Source of the DNA: Lachnospiraceae bacterium UBA7060
GTDB lineage: Bacteria; Bacillota; Clostridia; Lachnospirales; Lachnospiraceae
Direction: 5' to 3'
NCBI GenBank assembly: GCA_002493835.1
Contig: DLAA01000132.1
Coordinates: forward strand, 8,732 to 72,731
DNA length: 64,000 bases
The notes under the pieces were generated by a model. It saw only the letters and a program-made list of their open reading frames with translations. It made no database searches and was not told where the DNA came from. Shown here piece by piece: positions 27,246 to 35,377 of this stretch (its first letter is position 1; every line of letters starts with the position of its first letter). The position numbers were made by a program, and so were the translations under genes.

Positions 27246-29369
27246 ATGGATGTAAGCCAGTATCTAGAGATTTTCCTTGATGAAACAAATGAACATCTGC
27301 AGAATCTGAACACACAGATTCTATCATTGGAGCAGGATCCGGAGAACATGGACACGATCAACGAGATCTTCCGTGCGGCCCATTCCCTGAAAGGTATGGC
27401 GGGAACCATGGGCTACAAAAGAATGCAGACTCTGACACATGATATGGAGAATGTTTTCTCGGAAGTGAGAAACGGCACCATCAAGGTGAAGGCGGATATG
27501 ATTGATGTGCTGTTTCAGTGTTTGGATGCGCTGGAGGAGTATAATACCAACATTAGGGAGAGCTCTGATGAAGGTACTAACGATAACAATGCGCTGATTA
27601 AGCGCCTCAATGATATTATGACTGGCGGCTTTGGCAGTGGCAGCAATGCACCCGCAGCGGAATCAGCACCGGCACAGAAGGCGGAGACATCCTCCCTGCA
27701 GGGTGGGTTTGCAGGTATCAGGTTTAATGAGAGCCAGAGGAATGTGCTCAGCGAAGCTATCAAAATGGGAAAAAATGTTTATGGACTCACTGTCAAGGTG
27801 CAGGAATCCTGTATTCTGAAAGCAGCCAGAGCTTTTTTGGTATTTAAGGCTGTTGAGGATACCAGTGAGATCATTGTCTCAGAACCGTCTTCTCAAGATA
27901 TTGAGGACGAGAAGTTCGAACTGCAGTTCAGTCTGGTCATTGTCTCAGAGGCAGAGCTGAATGAAGTGCTTGCAGCGGCTAAAGCGGTATCTGAAATAGA
28001 GGATGTTACCGGCGGCGTTTTGAAGCTGGAGGATGTTACCGGTGGGGAAGCACCTGCGGAGACGCCTCAGGAGCCTGTTGTAGAAGTACCCGTACAGGAA
28101 CCGGCGGCACCTGCGGAAGCACCTGTGGCAGCGGTTCCTGCAGAGGCGGCAAAGACGGCAGCACCTGTCGCAGCAGCAGCGCCTGCGGCTAAGAAGCCTG
28201 GGACGAACAAACCGGTGGTAAACAGGACGGTCAGAGTGGATATAGAGAAGCTGGATACGCTGATGAATTTGGTCAGTGAACTTATTATTGCAAAAAATTC
28301 CCTTGTGTCAGCTTCTGCCATGTCCGGTAATTCCAGCCAGGCGGTGAATGAGCAGATTGAGTATTTGGAGAGTGTGACGACTTCTTTGCACGAGTCGGTT
28401 ATGAAAGTGCGAATGGTACCTATTGAGAGCACGGTCAACAAATTCCCGCGAATGGTCCGCGACTTACAGAAAAAGCTTGGTAAGAAGATGGAGCTTTACA
28501 TGAGTGGTGAGGAGACGGAGCTGGATCGTACTGTGGTGGATCAGATTGGTGATCCGCTGATGCATCTGCTTCGAAACTCTGCAGATCATGGGCTGGAGTC
28601 TGCTGCGGTCCGTAAGGAGAGAGGAAAGCCTGAAGTTGGTTCTATTTTCCTGGATGCTTATCAGGATGGAAATAATGTTGTCATCGAGGTAAGGGATGAT
28701 GGTAACGGTATCGATGTGAAATCGGTCAAGAATAAAGCAATTGAGAAGGGAATTATCACACCGGAACAGGGTGAAGCTATGAGCGAGAAGGAGATCATCA
28801 ATCTCCTATTTAATGCAGGCTTCTCAACTGCAAAAGTAGTGTCGGATGTGTCTGGCAGAGGCGTTGGCCTGGATGTGGTAAAATCCATGATCGAGTCTTT
28901 GAGCGGTGAGGTGGAAGTGAAATCCAAGCTTGGAGAGGGAAGTACATGGACGATCAGACTGCCGCTCACACTTGCAATTATTCAGGCTCTCATGGTGGAG
29001 ATCGGCGATGAGAAATACGCCATTGCTTTGGGATCCATTCAGACCATTGAGGATATTCTGCCCAGCGATGTGAAGCTGGTACAGGCGAAGGAAGTAATTC
29101 AGCTGCGCGATCTGGTGATCCCGCTGATCCGTCTGAACGAAATACTTGATATCCCGAGCAAGAAACAGCCCGGGGATAATTTGGTGGTGGTAGTTGTCAA
29201 GAAAGGTGATAAGCTGGCGGGGCTTGTGGTGGATGAGCTGATTGGACAGCAGGAGATCGTTATCAAGTCGCTTGGCAAGTACATCAGTAAATGCAAGATC
29301 ATCAGTGGAGCCACGGTTCTTGGCGATGGTGAAGTGGCGCTGATTCTGGATGCTAACGCACTGATCTGA
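27246..29369 (+). CDS. cheA: Chemotaxis histidine kinase CheA
   Basis: Sensor kinase of the chemotaxis array, 707 residues. Domains in order: Hpt with phosphorylated His46 (FRAAHSLKGMAGT), a P2 CheY-binding domain (about 158-250), an Ala/Pro/Glu-rich linker (about 265-320), dimerisation P3 (VRVDIEKLDTLMNLVSELII), ATPase P4 (N box LRNSADHG, G1 DDGNGID, G2 GRGVGLDVV) and CheW-like P5 (about 570-700). It begins 1 nt after the cheB stop, implying tight co-expression. Confidence 0.97.
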   Translation: MDVSQYLEIFLDETNEHLQNLNTQILSLEQDPENMDTINEIFRAAHSLKGMAGTMGYKRMQTLTHDMENVFSEVRNGTIKVKADMIDVLFQCLDALEEYNTNIRESSDEGTNDNNALIKRLNDIMTGGFGSGSNAPAAESAPAQKAETSSLQGGFAGIRFNESQRNVLSEAIKMGKNVYGLTVKVQESCILKAARAFLVFKAVEDTSEIIVSEPSSQDIEDEKFELQFSLVIVSEAELNEVLAAAKAVSEIEDVTGGVLKLEDVTGGEAPAETPQEPVVEVPVQEPAAPAEAPVAAVPAEAAKTAAPVAAAAPAAKKPGTNKPVVNRTVRVDIEKLDTLMNLVSELIIAKNSLVSASAMSGNSSQAVNEQIEYLESVTTSLHESVMKVRMVPIESTVNKFPRMVRDLQKKLGKKMELYMSGEETELDRTVVDQIGDPLMHLLRNSADHGLESAAVRKERGKPEVGSIFLDAYQDGNNVVIEVRDDGNGIDVKSVKNKAIEKGIITPEQGEAMSEKEIINLLFNAGFSTAKVVSDVSGRGVGLDVVKSMIESLSGEVEVKSKLGEGSTWTIRLPLTLAIIQALMVEIGDEKYAIALGSIQTIEDILPSDVKLVQAKEVIQLRDLVIPLIRLNEILDIPSKKQPGDNLVVVVVKKGDKLAGLVVDELIGQQEIVIKSLGKYISKCKIISGATVLGDGEVALILDANALI

Positions 29370-29388
29370 CGGGAAGGAGGAGAGTGAC

Positions 29389-29850
29389 ATGAATGAGGTA
29401 GAAGAATTGAGACCGGTGGGAGAGACCACACAGTTTATTGTGATAAAGCTCGGTGAGGAGCAGTATGGAATTGATATCAAGTACATAGATAATATTGTTA
29501 GAATGCAGCATATTACAAGGGTGCCCAAGGTTGATGATTATTTAAAAGGCGTGATCAATTTAAGAGGCGAAGTGATCCCTGTTATGAGTATCCGTATCAA
29601 GATGGGGTTGGAAAGGGATGTGGAGACCAAATCAAGCAGGATTATTATTTTGAAGCTGGAGCAGCAAGGGACGATCGGTGTGATTGTCGATGAGGTTAAA
29701 GAGGTTGTGACTCTGGAGAATGAACGGATTGAAAAGGTGGCTTACGATTCGAAGGATGAGAAGGCAAACTTTTTAAGCGGTGTCGGCAAGAGTGACGGCG
29801 GCTTGATTTCTTTACTAGACTTAAATGCAGTCGTTTTGGAGAGTGTATAG
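29389..29850 (+). CDS. cheW: Chemotaxis coupling protein CheW
   Basis: Adaptor linking chemoreceptors to CheA. The 153 residues form a single CheW domain (IVIKLGEEQYGIDIKYIDNI, then GVINLRGEVIPVMSIRIKM and GVIVDEVKEVVTLENERIE). GGAAGGAGGAGAG precedes the ATG. It lies between cheA and cheC and is the only separate cheW seen. Confidence 0.96.
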   Translation: MNEVEELRPVGETTQFIVIKLGEEQYGIDIKYIDNIVRMQHITRVPKVDDYLKGVINLRGEVIPVMSIRIKMGLERDVETKSSRIIILKLEQQGTIGVIVDEVKEVVTLENERIEKVAYDSKDEKANFLSGVGKSDGGLISLLDLNAVVLESV

Positions 29851-29861
29851 GAGGTTATATA

Positions 29862-30479
29862 GTGGGCGAAATAAACCTAAACGAAATGTCCAATGAATAT
29901 TTTGACATTTTAAAAGAGTTGGGCAATATCGGCGCCGGAAACGCGACTACAGCTCTGGCACAGATGATGCAGTGCAAGGTGGATATGTCGGTTCCACGGG
30001 TGCAGCTATTGGAATTTAAAGATTTGGGTGATGCCATGGTCGGTGAGGAGACGGTTATGGCGGGTATCTATCTTGGCATCGAGGGAGACATTAAGGGAAG
30101 CATTATGTTCCTGCTTGAAAAGAGGGCGGCAAAGCATTTGGTCGGTAAGCTGATGGGGATGGAATCAGAGGGAGACGAGTTTACGGAGATGGAGTTTTCT
30201 GCGCTGAAAGAGGTGGGAAACATTATCACTGGTGCATATTTAAATTCTCTCTCCAGCATCACAAATTTGGCTATTTATCCTTCGGTACCAGATTTGACGG
30301 TGGATATGGCGGGGGCTATTTTAAGTGTGCCTGCGATTGAGTTTGCGACTCTTGGTGACAGAATGCTGATGATTCAGACACAGTTTTTTGACGAGATGGT
30401 ATTAGACGGGTATTTTATCCTGATTCCTGATCTGGATTCATATGGAAAGATGTTGGCAGCACTGGGAATTAGTGTTTAA
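29862..30479 (+). CDS. cheC: CheY-P phosphatase CheC
   Basis: Adaptation phosphatase of 205 residues with two CheC/CheX signature helices, DILKELGNIGAGNATTALAQ (about 14-33) and SALKEVGNIITGAYLNSLSS (about 111-130), each with the ExxN residues used to remove phosphate from CheY. CheC also binds CheD in Firmicutes, and cheD follows directly. The start is GTG at 29862 with AGGAGG upstream. Confidence 0.95.
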   Translation: MGEINLNEMSNEYFDILKELGNIGAGNATTALAQMMQCKVDMSVPRVQLLEFKDLGDAMVGEETVMAGIYLGIEGDIKGSIMFLLEKRAAKHLVGKLMGMESEGDEFTEMEFSALKEVGNIITGAYLNSLSSITNLAIYPSVPDLTVDMAGAILSVPAIEFATLGDRMLMIQTQFFDEMVLDGYFILIPDLDSYGKMLAALGISV

Positions 30480-30534
30480 GCAATCGGCGGCAGGAATATG
30501 AATTAAGAAAGTGTAAACGGGAGAAAGCAATGTT

Positions 30535-31020
30535 ATGGGAGTAGAGATAAAAGTCGGAATGGCTGACTTGAAGGTTTGCGTCAGCCCCGATAGGGTTACC
30601 ACGTTGGGGCTTGGATCTTGTGTAGGTATTGCGATTCGCGATCCAGTGACAAAGATTGGCGGTCTGGCACATATTATGCTGCCGGATTCTACTTCAATCC
30701 GCAATAATTCTAATATACCGAAATTTGCGGATACGGGGATAGAGGAGTTGGTAAGGCAGGTGACCAGAAAGGGTGCAAACAGAAATCGTCTGGTAGCTAA
30801 GATAGCCGGTGGCGCGCAAATGTTTGGGTTCAGCAGTAATAGTGAAATGGTTCGTGTGGGTGAGAGAAATGTACAGGCAACGAAGAAGAAGCTTGCGCAG
30901 ATGAAAATTCCGATTCTGGCAGAGGATACGGGGAAAAATTTTGGAAGAACTGTTATTTTTTATCCGGAGACGGGGGATTTTGTAATTAGGGCAGTGGGTA
31001 AGGCGGAGTATAAGATTTGA
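30535..31020 (+). CDS. cheD: Chemoreceptor glutamine deamidase CheD
   Basis: Deamidates glutamines on chemoreceptors and is regulated by CheC. The 161 residues show the Cys-His-Thr catalytic set: LGSCVGIAIRD (nucleophile Cys), GGLAHIMLPDS (His) and the conserved AKIAGGAQMFG. An earlier ATG at 30530 is out of frame and stops after four codons. GGGAGAAAG lies about 7 nt before the chosen start. Confidence 0.95.
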   Translation: MGVEIKVGMADLKVCVSPDRVTTLGLGSCVGIAIRDPVTKIGGLAHIMLPDSTSIRNNSNIPKFADTGIEELVRQVTRKGANRNRLVAKIAGGAQMFGFSSNSEMVRVGERNVQATKKKLAQMKIPILAEDTGKNFGRTVIFYPETGDFVIRAVGKAEYKI

Positions 31021-31054
31021 TTTAGGTGTGGAATGACGATGGAAGGATAGCAAG

Positions 31055-31456
31055 GTGGACTGGAAAGAAAAGAACAGCAAAGAGACGGGCGCTGTAAAAG
31101 AGGAAAGTTTGGAAAATGCAGAGTCTGTGGTCGATGCGGAGCCGGAGGAGGAGATTGAGACTGCGGCTCAGCGTGAGGCAAGAGAAAAGCGGGAAGAAGA
31201 AGAGAGACAGGCGAAGGCGCGGAAACGCAAGTTGATTCCCCCTTTTGTCATGCTGCTTGCTGGGGCGATCGTTAGTATTACCATGCGTATTCTGCATTAT
31301 GAGATGCAGGCAATGCTGATTATCCTGCTTTGTGTTTTGTTAGGTTTTTATTTTGTCGGGCGTATTCTGCAGATTATGCTTGACAGATTCGAGCTTCAAA
31401 TACAGGAAGCTCATATGGAGGAGGGCGAGGTTATAGAGAAGGAGCCTTCAGAGTAA
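31055..31456 (+). CDS. Unknown two-helix membrane protein between cheD and fliA
   Basis: Not recognised. The 133-residue product has a strongly acidic, then mixed-charge helical N-terminus (about 1-60; ETAAQREAREKREEEERQAK) likely to be a coiled coil, followed by two membrane helices (about 63-80 and 87-108) and an acidic tail. It probably forms a membrane hairpin with both ends in the cytosol. The start is GTG at 31055 with GGAAGG 8 nt upstream. The gap to fliA holds a large inverted repeat. Tight placement in the fla/che operon suggests a motility role, but no function can be assigned. Confidence 0.75.
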   Translation: MDWKEKNSKETGAVKEESLENAESVVDAEPEEEIETAAQREAREKREEEERQAKARKRKLIPPFVMLLAGAIVSITMRILHYEMQAMLIILLCVLLGFYFVGRILQIMLDRFELQIQEAHMEEGEVIEKEPSE

Positions 31457-31460
31457 ACTG

Positions 31461-31506
31461 GTGTACTGTATCATTCATTTGACGAAATGTGAATGATACA
31501 GTACAC
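31461..31506 (+). promoter_or_regulatory. Perfect 17-bp inverted repeat just upstream of fliA
   Basis: GTGTACTGTATCATTCA (31461-31477) is exactly mirrored by its reverse complement at 31490-31506, with a 12-nt loop (31478-31489). It starts 5 nt after the preceding stop codon and ends 32 nt before the fliA ATG. No T tract follows (TCATATAATAAAAAGG), so it is not a standard terminator. It could be an mRNA processing or stability hairpin, an attenuator or a protein-binding palindrome. Confidence 0.75.
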
Positions 31507-31538
31507 TCATATAATAAAAAGGTGAGTAGGGACTCGGA

Positions 31539-32324
31539 ATGGACGATATAGGCAGAAAGAAACTCTGGGAGGACTACGCATACACAAAGTCCCCTGAGAT
31601 ACGGGAAAAGATCATATTGGAGTACGCGCCGTTGGTGAAGGTGGTGGCCGGACGTCTGAGCATGTACCTCGGGTATAACGTAGAGTACGAGGATCTTGTA
31701 AGCTATGGGATATTTGGGTTGATTGACGCGATTGATAAATTTGACTGTCTTAAGGATGTCAAGTTCGAGACTTACGCTAGTCTGCGGATCAGAGGAGCGA
31801 TACTGGATCAGATCCGCAAGATGGACTGGATTCCTCGTACCATTAGACAGAAACAAAAGCGGATTGATGCAGCCATTAAAGAGATTGAGGCGCAGCACGG
31901 CAGGAGTGCTACAGATGAGGAAATTGCTAGGTCTTTGGGTATTACGGATGAGGAATATCTTGACTGGCAGTCCCAGATGAAAATTACAAATGTAGTGTCT
32001 CTGAATGAATTCCTGGAGCAGGGCAGTGAGGTTTCCAATGAGGCTGGAAATACCAAAAGTGCGGCCTATGACTCTCCGGAGGAGATTCTGGAGAGAGATG
32101 AGTTAAAGAAAATGCTGGCGCAGGCACTTGAACTATTAACAGAGAAGGAACGAAAAGTAATTGTGTTATACTATTATGAAGATCTGACACTTAAGGAGAT
32201 CAGCAATATATTGGAAGTGTCAGAGTCGAGAATTTCTCAGCTTCATACAAGGGCGTTACAGAAGATGAGGGGGAGGCTGGGTGATTATATCGGTATCCTT
32301 ACAGATGCTGGCAGAAAAAAATAG
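31539..32324 (+). CDS. fliA: Flagellar sigma factor FliA/SigD (sigma-28)
   Basis: RNA polymerase sigma factor for late flagellar, motility and chemotaxis genes. The 261 residues include region 2 (YEDLVSYGIFGLIDAIDKFD, then FETYASLRIRGAILDQIRKM), region 3 (RSATDEEIARSLGITDEEYL) and region 4 (LTEKERKVIVLYYYEDLTLK, then ISNILEVSESRISQLHTRAL). The position near the 3' end of the operon mirrors sigD of Bacillus, where distance from the promoter affects cell-to-cell heterogeneity. AAGGTGAG lies 12 nt upstream of the ATG. No flgM anti-sigma gene is present here. Confidence 0.95.
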   Translation: MDDIGRKKLWEDYAYTKSPEIREKIILEYAPLVKVVAGRLSMYLGYNVEYEDLVSYGIFGLIDAIDKFDCLKDVKFETYASLRIRGAILDQIRKMDWIPRTIRQKQKRIDAAIKEIEAQHGRSATDEEIARSLGITDEEYLDWQSQMKITNVVSLNEFLEQGSEVSNEAGNTKSAAYDSPEEILERDELKKMLAQALELLTEKERKVIVLYYYEDLTLKEISNILEVSESRISQLHTRALQKMRGRLGDYIGILTDAGRKK

Positions 32325-32338
32325 GGATAGAGGTGTTT

Positions 32339-33928
32339 ATGAACGGATATTTTAGATTGATAAACAAGGAGAATGGGTCTTTCCTCAGGCTGCTTCCACC
32401 ATCTGGGGATGGAAAGCCCGTCGATGTGATTGATGTAGTTGAGTATTTGACGATGAAGAACTACACTTGTGATATGGCGGGGTTGAAACGTGCGGTAGAG
32501 GGTGCAGGAAAAGAAGCGCAAGAAATCAGACTTAACAATGAAAAGCGATTTCCGGAGAGAGAATGTTATAAACTGTCGATCGGGGCTGATAAGATGCAGG
32601 CTTATGCAAAGTTCTATGCGGCTTCCGAGGGCGGAGAGAATATGACAGCCCAGGAGATGATAAATGATTTGAAGCTTCGAGGAATCAAGTGCGGTATCCG
32701 CACGGATGCCATCGAAGGTTTTTTTGCGAAGAGAAACTATTTGGAAGAGATTTTGGTAGCGGAGGGGAAAGAGCCTGTTCAAGGAAAGCATGCATATATT
32801 GAATATCAATTTAACACAGACAAAAAAGCAAAGCCTACTTTGAACGAAGATGGAAGTGTAGATTTCTTTCATCTGAATATACTGAATCATTGTAACAAGG
32901 GTGACGTGCTGGCAATCCTGCATCCGGAGACACCAGGAAAACCGGGTGAAGATCTATTGGGAAATAGGATTCAGCCTGCAGAAGTGCGAAAAGAAACTTT
33001 AAAATACGGAAATAATATTGACATATCAGATGATCGAACTATGCTTATTTCCCGAGTGGATGGTCATGTGGAGCTGGTGGAGGGATCTGTTTTTGTCTCG
33101 GACGAATTGGTGGTGGAGAACGTGGATAATTCCACCGGCAATATCGAGTATGAAGGTAATGTACAGATCAACGGCAATGTTGCCACAAATTTCCAGGTGT
33201 CTGCTAAGGGAAATATCATGGTTAAGGGTGTAGTGGAGGGTGCACAGCTTACAGCCGGCGGTAATATTATTATTGCAAGAGGAATGAACGGTATGGGCCG
33301 GGGAGTCTTGAAGGCCGGCGGTAATATCATTTCAAAATTTTTGGAGAACGCAACTGCAGAGGCGGAAGGTTATGTGGCTTCTGAATCTATTCTGCACAGC
33401 AGGGTGACAGCGGGAAGCGAGGTTAATGTGGATGGCAGGCGGGGGTTCATCACGGGTGGAAAGGTCTGTGCTGCAGGGAGCATAAATGTAAAAACACTTG
33501 GATCCGAGATGGGGGCGTCCACCGTTGTGGAGGTGGGCACTGATCCAAGGATCAAAGCACGCATCAACCAGCTGCAAAAGCAGATTGGCGAGGATACAAA
33601 GCTGCTGCAGACGGTACAGCCTACGTTAATTTTTGCAAAGCAGAAGCTTGCCAAGGGTGTGAAATTGAGTCCCGAACAAATTCAACAAGTACAGTCTATG
33701 GCGGCATTGAATCAACAGAAAACAGAGGCGATAACTGCTGCTAACAAGGAAATGGAAGAATTGCAAAAGCAAGTGGGAAATGAAGCGGAAACAATGGTCC
33801 GTGTAAAGGGCGAAGTTTATCCGGGAACACAGATTTGTATCGGGGACGTGTCTATGGTAGTGCAGAAGACAATGCATTACTGCCGTTTTGTCAAAGAGCG
33901 TGGAGATGTGAAGATGGCGCCGCTCTAA
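32339..33928 (+). CDS. FapA/DUF342 family protein
   Basis: A 529-residue soluble protein of the FapA (flagellar assembly protein A, DUF342) family. The N-terminal 160 residues are alpha/beta. The middle (about 170-400) is a series of short Gly/Asn-rich beta strands (GNIMVKGVVEGAQLTAGGNI, then GEVNVDGRR-like turns) predicted to form a right-handed beta helix related to bactofilins. The C-terminus (about 400-490) has a coiled coil. In Vibrio FapA takes part in flagellar assembly; here it directly follows fliA. The ATG at 32339 has GAGG 5 nt upstream; a GTG two codons earlier is possible. Confidence 0.85.
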   Translation: MNGYFRLINKENGSFLRLLPPSGDGKPVDVIDVVEYLTMKNYTCDMAGLKRAVEGAGKEAQEIRLNNEKRFPERECYKLSIGADKMQAYAKFYAASEGGENMTAQEMINDLKLRGIKCGIRTDAIEGFFAKRNYLEEILVAEGKEPVQGKHAYIEYQFNTDKKAKPTLNEDGSVDFFHLNILNHCNKGDVLAILHPETPGKPGEDLLGNRIQPAEVRKETLKYGNNIDISDDRTMLISRVDGHVELVEGSVFVSDELVVENVDNSTGNIEYEGNVQINGNVATNFQVSAKGNIMVKGVVEGAQLTAGGNIIIARGMNGMGRGVLKAGGNIISKFLENATAEAEGYVASESILHSRVTAGSEVNVDGRRGFITGGKVCAAGSINVKTLGSEMGASTVVEVGTDPRIKARINQLQKQIGEDTKLLQTVQPTLIFAKQKLAKGVKLSPEQIQQVQSMAALNQQKTEAITAANKEMEELQKQVGNEAETMVRVKGEVYPGTQICIGDVSMVVQKTMHYCRFVKERGDVKMAPL

Positions 33929-33949
33929 ATTGTTGGGAGGAATGCGAAG

Positions 33950-34267
33950 ATGGCGATTGGTTTTGTGGAGATGCAGGGACAGATCACAAGGGCCCAGGAT
34001 TTTACAACAGTCAAGCATAATGAGGACACCAAGGGTTTGGTTGATCAGTCAAATTTCGGGCAGCAGATGACAAAACAAGTGGAAAGACAGGTACAAAGGG
34101 TCAACCAGAGAGAACAGGCGCAGAACCGTCAGAAAAAATTTGACGCAAAAGAAAAGGGCAGCAATGAATATCATGGAGACGGCGGACGCGGCAGAAAGAG
34201 AAAGGAACAGGAAGTTGACGGTAAGGTGCTGTTGAAGGGTGTGAGTACCTTTGATATTTCAGGGTAG
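33950..34267 (+). CDS. Small basic protein of unknown function
   Basis: Not recognised. The 105 residues start with IGFVEMQGQITRAQDFTTVK, then a Gln/Arg/Lys-rich helical middle (QVERQVQRVNQREQAQNRQK), a Gly/Asp/Arg/Lys-rich flexible stretch and a short hydrophobic end (GKVLLKGVSTFDISG). No membrane helix or signal peptide is seen. It has a good SD (GGGAGGA) and lies between the FapA-like and SwrB-like genes, 21 and 38 nt away, so it is very likely a real gene of the flagellar operon. No function can be assigned. Confidence 0.72.
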   Translation: MAIGFVEMQGQITRAQDFTTVKHNEDTKGLVDQSNFGQQMTKQVERQVQRVNQREQAQNRQKKFDAKEKGSNEYHGDGGRGRKRKEQEVDGKVLLKGVSTFDISG

Positions 34268-34305
34268 AACACAGGGCAAAAGACCAGATTACGAAAGGAA
34301 AAAAC

Positions 34306-35376
34306 ATGAGTGTGACAGAGATCGTTCTGATCATTATCGGTGCAGGAATATTTCTTTTGGGATATCTTTTGCCTGCAGGAAAAAGGAATAAAGAGGAAGA
34401 AGTACAGTTAATCAGTGAAACTGAGATCAGGAAAATGGTGGAGGGCGAAACAGAGACTGTCAGACAGAAGGTTTCTGATATTGTGGATGAGACGATCGGT
34501 TATTCGATTGAGAAAACGGAACGTGCTATGGAGCGCGTGGCAAATGAAAAAATTATGGCAGTGAACGAATATTCGGATACCGTGTTGGAAGAAATCAACA
34601 AGAATCACAAGGAAGTAACCTTTCTCTATGATATGCTCAATGATAAGCATGAGACGCTGCTAACAAGTATAGCTGAAGCGAATCAGGCGGTTGATGAGAT
34701 TAAACAGACTGTGCGCGACGCGGAAATTACAGCTTTGGAGACAGCACAAAAAGCAAAGGATGCCGAGGGCGTGGCACAGGAGGCCCTAGTGCGGATTCGA
34801 AATGCGGAATTGTCTGCGTTAGATGCACAGGACGCAGTGCAGGAGGCTGTAGAATCCGTAATGGGGGCGGTGAAGGATACCCGGACGGATATATGGTCTC
34901 TCCACAATAGTCGGACTTATGCTTTGGATGTGGTGGAAGAAGCGAGAGAGGTGCAGGATGATATTCCTGCGCAGGAAGAAATCATTTACGAGCCGGTGGT
35001 GGAGCAGGAACCGGAACCTGTTTTGCAACAACAGCAGCAGGAAGAGATTGTAGAGGAGGCTGAATTTCAACCTATCAAACCCAGACGTGTGGAGATTATC
35101 CATGAGCCTGAGGCGGACTATGTGGCGCAGGAGCCGGACATCTCTGCCAGTGCAGCTTTTGCAGAGATGGGCATATTTGGGAAAAAAGAGCCTGCATTGG
35201 AGGAGCCAAGGGGAGTGGATATTCATTTTGCCAAGGGAAAGGATAACGGGCGTAATAGTAACGAGAGAATTTTGGAACTTCACAAAGCTGGTAAGTCTAA
35301 TATGGCGATTGCCAAGGAACTGGGACTTGGTTTGGGGGAAGTGAAACTGGTGATAGACCTGTTCGAGGGAATGTAG
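34306..35376 (+). CDS. Long SwrB-like (DUF6115-type) membrane protein
   Basis: A 356-residue bitopic protein: an N-terminal membrane helix (about 4-23, EIVLIIIGAGIFLLGYLLPA), a very long helical region (about 35-225) suggesting an extended coiled coil, an acidic Gln-rich stretch with QQQQQ (about 245-250), and a C-terminal helix-turn-helix-like module (ERILELHKAGKSNMAIAKEL, then GEVKLVIDL). This matches SwrB of Bacillus, which is encoded right after sigD and promotes FliP pore assembly, but it is about twice as long. The assignment rests on layout plus the C-terminal motif. Confidence 0.7.
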   Translation: MSVTEIVLIIIGAGIFLLGYLLPAGKRNKEEEVQLISETEIRKMVEGETETVRQKVSDIVDETIGYSIEKTERAMERVANEKIMAVNEYSDTVLEEINKNHKEVTFLYDMLNDKHETLLTSIAEANQAVDEIKQTVRDAEITALETAQKAKDAEGVAQEALVRIRNAELSALDAQDAVQEAVESVMGAVKDTRTDIWSLHNSRTYALDVVEEAREVQDDIPAQEEIIYEPVVEQEPEPVLQQQQQEEIVEEAEFQPIKPRRVEIIHEPEADYVAQEPDISASAAFAEMGIFGKKEPALEEPRGVDIHFAKGKDNGRNSNERILELHKAGKSNMAIAKELGLGLGEVKLVIDLFEGM

Positions 35377-35377
35377 C

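Noticed and set aside
31510..31515. TATAAT just before fliA
   Set aside because: No -35 at a proper distance, and a start from it would fall inside the fliA ribosome binding site.
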